Shown here piece by piece: positions 61,330 through 64,000 of a stretch of DNA of 64,000 nt (positions are counted from its first letter, which is position 1; each line of letters starts with the position of its first letter). Source of the DNA: Symbiodinium natans (Eukaryota > Sar > Dinophyceae > Suessiales > Symbiodiniaceae); NCBI GenBank assembly GCA_905221605.1, contig CAJNDS010002258.1:198501-262500 (forward strand), read 5' to 3'. Both the position numbers and the translations under genes were made by a program. Under the pieces are notes generated by a model. It worked only from the letters and a program-made list of their open reading frames with translations. It did not search any database and had not been told where the DNA came from.

Positions 61330-62540
61330 GCCGGGCCTCGGGGCCCCGTGTTTCCATGCAACAACTGCCTTCATCTAACCGGAACAGCCCCACATACAAG
61401 GATGACTTACGTGCATCATGCCATATGGGCCCCATGGGCCCCAAGAACCTGACCTCAGATCCTGCCAGTCAGTAGGCAGGCTTCTCTTGCCTGGACACTT
61501 TTTTTGCAAGGACGGTATGGGCACAAAAGGTGACATTACCATTCACGCCCTTCTGATTTTCTTTTTGATTTCCAGGGCCCAAGTATTTTGGTTGTAGGGT
61601 TGAGTTCAGGGTTTGGGGTCAGGAATTGGGCTCATCTCCTACTTAGTGTCCACAGAGTTAAAGGTTTCCAGAGACAGAGTCGCCAATCACCAAGAACAAA
61701 TCTTAGACATATTCTGAAAATTGAGCGAAGGAAAACTTTAGAACCTTTGGTTGCTAAGCAAAGGAAACATACTGGAAAAATCTAGCGCCTTTCTTCGTGT
61801 TCCGGCTTCGAAGAAGACGGTCTGGAAGCAGATACTAAAGCGTTTCTAAGATGCTCGCATCGAGTGCTGGCAGGTCCGCGTGCGAAGACAACAGATCTCT
61901 CAGCCTGTATTTTGTTGATCCGGTCATCTCGAAATTCAGCCGTTTGGTGGATAGTGCTGTGTGGGTGACAGATGCCGAATGGGCGACTTGACTGCAGCCA
62001 CGGTGTGGACCGAAAGCCTTTGGTAACAAAGCCTACGGGCCTTGCAAAGCTGCTGATCGAGGTCATGCTCTGGCACCCAAAGCACTTGAGATGGCCTCCA
62101 CGTGAAGTTCTTGCAGCGGAGCGTCGTTTGGCTGTCGCTTCGCCGAACGTACATGTTCGAAGCGAGCTTTGTGCTCGGGGCAAGGCTCACGAAGTCGATG
62201 TTGGTTGTGTTTGGTGGGCTCAAAATGAGGTGCCACAGCCTCTGCCCCGCCGTGTGCGGGTCTGCGTTCCTGGCTGGGGTCGCTGTGATTCTGGCCTTTT
62301 CAGTTGTTTGTTGAGTTTACCCGGTTAGACACTCAGCAAACCGAGTCCTTGATTCAGTTGCCGTCTGGTTTTGCATTGCTTCGTCTGAGGACATCTATTC
62401 GCAGGGAACTGGCAATTGTCGAATCTCTACTCCTTCCGCGTGCGCAGCAAAAGTTACCCAGGAACCCCTGCAACTCGTGCACGACAACTGCCACGGAGAA
62501 GACTGGGACAGCAGGTGCAAGTTGACCAAAGACGGGGTGC
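61330..62540. other. Stretch without a secure gene
   Basis: Some frames look mildly protein-like (for example LRRTYMFEASFVLGARLTKS at about 62,143 on +), but boundaries and family are unknown. Confidence 0.3.
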
Positions 62541-62649
62541 GAGTATGTGCGAGTCAGTCATGTCAGAGCCGTCAGTCTTTGTTGCCTTCACGCATGCTGC
62601 TGCGCCTGCAGCAGGAGAAAGGCACGCCTATTGCATTGCCCCTTGAATG

Positions 62650-62935
62650 TACCGCTGGCTGTCCGACCGATTTCGAAATCCGCCTCCATCTCCGTGGCTC
62701 GGTGGATTGCGCAAATCGACTCGGCCAGAGCCCGGGACTTGGCTTTGATGGCTTCCACGTGGGCGCCCTTGAACAGGAGCCGGGATCGTTACTTCGACTG
62801 GGCCTCGCGCTGGGTGGCACCGGGGCATCAAGGGCTCCTACAAAGGGAGCCCCGGGAGCCGAAGGAGATGGCAGAGATGGCCTTAAGATCGAGTTTCGGT
62901 GATGAATCCACGGGGGTGATCTTAGCCGCCTCTGC
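62650..62935 (+). CDS. Possible exon: ARWIAQIDSARARDLALMA
   Basis: Frame SVARWIAQIDSARARDLAL, RSRDRYFDWASRWVAPGHQ, then REPREPKEMAEMALRSSFG. Two other frames are also open, so the choice is uncertain. Confidence 0.25.
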
Positions 62936-63100
62936 ATCCAACTGCTTGCCGCTTGGAGCTTCAAACATTTGGGGGTTTTCGAACTTAGGGGGCCCGCAAA
63001 TAGTAGGATACCCTGAAAATCGGGACCCCACTAAAGTAACCCCGAATATCGTATTTCCCCATTTGCAAGCAGGAACTGCTCTCGCAGTTCCTGCCCCCTC

Positions 63101-63241
63101 TTAAGAGATCTCAGGACATGCTGCCGACACGGTGAGGGGCGGCTCAAGGTCCTCTTTGTCCGCAACCCGTACAAACGCCTGGTGTCCACGTACCGGGCCA
63201 TGTACCTGGAGCCTTACATGCAGTGGCCTGAATGGGCCTGA
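63101..63241 (+). CDS. Sulfotransferase-like exon (RNPYKRL motif)
   Basis: Frame LRDLRTCCRHGEGRLKVLF then VRNPYKRLVSTYRAMYLEPY and MQWPEWA to a stop. LFVRNPYKRLVSTYR matches the 3'-phosphate-binding motif of Golgi carbohydrate sulfotransferases (Sulfotransfer_2: FVRNPYERLVSAYR). The 5'-phosphosulfate-binding loop is not in view, so this is one exon or a fragment. Confidence 0.5.
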   Translation, partial: LRDLRTCCRHGEGRLKVLFVRNPYKRLVSTYRAMYLEPYMQWPEWA

Positions 63242-63270
63242 ATTCCCGATCTTAATGACAGAAAGCGCAG

Positions 63271-63429
63271 GTACCTTTTTTCAATCTAGACCCAGTACCC
63301 CATATCCGTGTTTCCTTTGAGCTTGAGCCAATTTCCTTTGGGAGCGACCAGGATCGTGCACGACTGGTCGGAGACAGGGTGATCAACGGCTTCCGAGCTT
63401 TGAACACCACCGTGGAGAAGCTGTGCTGA
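63271..63429 (+). CDS. Exon-like segment downstream of the sulfotransferase motif
   Basis: After gaaagcgcag| the frame reads VPFFNLDPVPHIRVSFELE, PISFGSDQDRARLVGDRVI, then NGFRALNTTVEKLC and a stop. It could be a later exon of the same gene. No motif recognised. Confidence 0.35.
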   Translation, partial: VPFFNLDPVPHIRVSFELEPISFGSDQDRARLVGDRVINGFRALNTTVEKLC

Positions 63430-64000
63430 AGCTGTCACATTTCCTGTTGCCACCATGGTTAAGGTGTTGGCACTGAGTGCATCAAGTTTTGAGACTCGAG
63501 ACTACCTGGCGGTGGCAGGCTTGACTTTTCATTCTACTTGGGCTTCATGGCATCGGCAGACTTCCCTCAAGCATTGAAGGGCCAAGTCACTGATAAACTC
63601 GGCATCATGTTCTTGATGGCAGGCGCACAGTTCTGCAACTGTCAGTGTATCAGTTGGGCCAGAGCATGCCAGCGATCTGCTTATACCTCCCTGAGGCAGT
63701 TCCTGGGAGATGGTGCACATGTCGCGGACCTATCTTTACACCTTGGGAATCCATGCTGGCACGCTGCAAGAGGAGTTAAACGGATCCTCGGCTGTTGCAG
63801 CGCATTCACTGTGATGGACCGTACTGGACCTTGGTCGACCTGCACACATGTCGCCGCAAGGCTTGCTAGTTGTTGTGGTCAGCTTCTCTTTCTTTTGCAG
63901 AAGCCAATAGACATGTTTCTGGGATTTTGAGGGGTTTCTGGGTGTGCCGGCACGGGGGCAAGGGTTTTGTCCAGGTTTGGTAGAAGATTTTTGCCCATGT
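63430..64000. other. End of window, no supported gene
   Basis: A 130-codon + frame (63,538-63,930) and its opposite-strand shadow are open, but neither resembles a known protein. Confidence 0.3.

Noticed and set aside
63322-63333. CTTGAGCCAA, similar to the complement of the dinoflagellate spliced-leader 3' end
   Set aside because: Only ten bases match, in the middle of an open frame, and the next bases do not agree. Probably chance.

Overview
This window looks like nuclear DNA of a dinoflagellate, probably Symbiodiniaceae-like. Wherever protein homology fixes a splice junction, introns are short (58-93 bp for most), donors are often GC rather than GT (five of nine, with one further candidate GA), and the acceptor AG is followed by G in all eight cases that can be checked. 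Almost every recognisable host exon lies on the + strand. The rest is repeat-rich: decayed GC-rich retrotransposons, a DNA transposon, and several kinds of satellite. The taxon is inferred from these traits, not from a marker gene.

Layout. (1) 1-13,020 (+): most of one very large gene of the DUF3638/DUF3645 family, open at its 5' end. The Walker A motif MGEGKS, a DEVDE box, a DUF3645 block and a C-terminal GTDL / RMRSLGKG block are spread over about 14 exons and can be joined by phase-consistent splicing from 7,380 to 8,733. (2) 15,046-16,085 (+): a two-exon Rieske [2Fe-2S] domain like the N-terminus of AIF-like (AIFM3-type) oxidoreductases, with no visible flavoprotein part. (3) 16.8-32.9 kb: a transposon graveyard. 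Non-LTR retrotransposon copies occur on both strands, including three + strand copies joined head to tail at poly(A) tracts. A 2,988-bp DNA transposon at 18,454-21,441 has inverted termini and a perfect 9-bp target duplication. (4) 33,099-34,142 (+): an intronless gene for a membrane-anchored DXD glycosyltransferase-like protein. (5) 34.7-35.8 kb: two nearly identical 327-bp direct repeats. (6) 36.6-51 kb (+): many short exon-like segments with coiled-coil, E/K-rich or S/P/R-rich content from one or more genes I do not recognise; a short motif containing VDK-FAKY recurs. (7) 52.2-61.4 kb: no convincing genes. It holds a palindromic satellite with G- and C-runs, trinucleotide repeats, an 87-bp tandem repeat and a duplicated block of about 2.3 kb. 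(8) 61.5-64 kb: exon-like pieces, one with a sulfotransferase-type RNPYKRL motif.

The host genes show no obvious shared pathway. The strongest results are the reassembled DUF3638 core with its SecA/SF2-like motif set, the DNA transposon with exact termini, the chain of truncated retrotransposons joined through poly(A), and the palindromic satellite. Exon limits given without a stated junction are approximate; cDNA would be needed to fix them.
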